Assembly (NCBI GenBank): GCA_016649775.1
Contig: JAENWY010000110.1
Location: forward strand, 1-7,433
Length of the DNA: 7,433 nucleotides
Source of the DNA: Spirochaetaceae bacterium
GTDB taxonomy: Bacteria > Spirochaetota > Spirochaetia > Sphaerochaetales > Sphaerochaetaceae
Reading direction: 5' to 3'
Numbering within the stretch: the first letter of the stretch is position 1; each line of letters starts with the position of its first letter. The notes below the pieces were generated by a model that did no database searches, was not told the DNA's origin, and worked only from the letters and a program-made list of their open reading frames with translations. Below, in pieces: positions 6,554 through 7,433 of this stretch. Position numbers and translations under genes: made by a program.

Positions 6554-7433
6554 CAATATCAACCGCAATAACAACTTTTTCAAAGATATTTAGCATAAAG
6601 TCGATTTCTTCAAAGCTTATGTTTAATGCACAAAGCACTCTCATTACAGCTCCATTTCTACCGCCTTTTTCTAAAATTACTTTATTTTCAAAACATTTTT
6701 TTTGAATAAGTGCAGCAATTTCACCACCTGGTTCAAAATGTCCCATTAAATCTTTTTGTCCTTTAGGATTGATAAATTCAATACCAATCATAAGACCTTT
6801 TCCTCTAATATCACCAATAATTGAAACTTTTTCTTTTAATTTGGAAAATTGTTCTGTTAGATATTGTCCTTTTTTAACTACATCTGCTAAAAATTCAGGT
6901 TGAGAAACTTTATCCATTAAAACAGTACCGGCTGCCATTGCAAGTTGATTACCTCTAAAGGTTCCAGCATGTGCACCAGGTTGCCAAATATCAAGTTTTT
7001 TATTGTAAATTACAACAGCCATAGGTTGTGAACCACCAATAGCTTTTGATGATAGAATTACATCTGGAATAATATCTGCATGTTCAAAAGCAAAGAATTT
7101 ACCAGTTCGGCCTATTCCACATTGAATTTCATCAACAATCATTGGAATATCTAATTCTTTTGTTACTCTTCGAATTGTTTGTAAGAATTTAATATCAGCG
7201 GGTATTACGCCACCTTCTCCTTGAATTGGTTCAATTATTACAGCAGCTGGTTTTGTAATTCCTGATTCAGGATCTTTTAAAACCCTTTCAAAGTAAGCAC
7301 AAGCAACATCAATTCCTGCTTGACCACCTAACCCAAAAGGACATCTATAACTATAAGGGAATGGCATAAATTGTATACCAGGCATTAAGTTTTGAACTAA
7401 ATTTTTAGAGCCTAAATTTCCTGTTAAAGCAAG
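6543..7433 (-). CDS. dat: Diaminobutyrate-2-oxoglutarate aminotransferase, partial
   Basis: Class III PLP aminotransferase that makes L-2,4-diaminobutyrate from L-aspartate 4-semialdehyde with glutamate as amino donor. The frame is open to the window edge, so the N-terminus is missing. The 16 codons before the methionine at 7385 read on as LALTGNLGSKNLVQNL, which is family sequence, so that methionine is internal. The visible 296 residues contain MPGIQFMPFP and YRCPFGLGG (17-45). They also contain IIEPIQGEGG (66-75), the cofactor aspartate in IVDEIQCGIGRTG (D101), the Schiff-base lysine in SSKAIGGSQP (K130) and GTFRGNQLAMAAG (157-169). EctB and GABA aminotransferases share this fold. The TGNLG/MPGIQFMP block and the adjacent decarboxylase favour the Dat/RhbA-type enzyme, not ectoine synthesis; no ectA or ectC is seen. 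The pair yields 1,3-diaminopropane for polyamine or siderophore synthesis. Confidence 0.88.
   Translation of the reverse strand, partial: LALTGNLGSKNLVQNLMPGIQFMPFPYSYRCPFGLGGQAGIDVACAYFERVLKDPESGITKPAAVIIEPIQGEGGVIPADIKFLQTIRRVTKELDIPMIVDEIQCGIGRTGKFFAFEHADIIPDVILSSKAIGGSQPMAVVIYNKKLDIWQPGAHAGTFRGNQLAMAAGTVLMDKVSQPEFLADVVKKGQYLTEQFSKLKEKVSIIGDIRGKGLMIGIEFINPKGQKDLMGHFEPGGEIAALIQKKCFENKVILEKGGRNGAVMRVLCALNISFEEIDFMLNIFEKVVIAVDIDVK

Noticed and set aside
6554..6583. Upstream ATG of the decarboxylase at 6583
   Set aside because: It adds MKKLLLRLIL, which could be mistaken for a signal peptide, but it is translated from inside the aminotransferase gene without a ribosome site. The enzyme family is cytoplasmic.

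Overview
The window is very AT-rich throughout and looks like a bacterial chromosome from a low-GC organism with a periplasm. The solute-binding protein has a cleavable signal peptide without a lipobox cysteine, which fits a diderm. Its mature start (AQGQKEG-like) resembles spirochaete binding proteins. That taxonomic lead is weak: Fusobacteriota or Thermotogota-like hosts are not excluded from sequence alone.

Layout. Positions 1-684 hold no convincing gene. This is an extremely AT-rich leader with several inverted repeats and a plausible sigma-70 type promoter (TTTACA, 16 bp, TATACT) just before the first gene. Positions 685-4915 (+) form one sugar or sugar-acid catabolic operon. It comprises a CUT1-type ABC solute-binding protein, two CUT1 permeases, and a D-galactonate dehydratase (DgoD) with all expected metal and catalytic residues. 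A strong hairpin with a T-rich tail lies between the binding-protein gene and the first permease and probably throttles read-through. A second, symmetrical terminator closes the operon at 4920-4955. Positions 4956-5113 are non-coding. Positions 5114-7433 (-) carry a converging gene pair: an L-2,4-diaminobutyrate aminotransferase (5' end beyond the window) followed by an overlapping L-2,4-diaminobutyrate decarboxylase.

How the genes work together. The first operon would import a sugar acid, or a galactonate-yielding compound, into the cytoplasm and dehydrate it to 2-keto-3-deoxy-galactonate. The ABC ATPase, KDGal kinase, KDPGal aldolase and a regulator are not in the window, so they must lie elsewhere or be shared. 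The second pair would turn aspartate semialdehyde into 2,4-diaminobutyrate and then 1,3-diaminopropane, a polyamine or a siderophore building block.

I see no phage, transposon, CRISPR array, RNA gene or evident new defence system. The items most worth a second look are the ABC importer linked to dgoD, the intra-operon attenuator and the palindromes in the leader.
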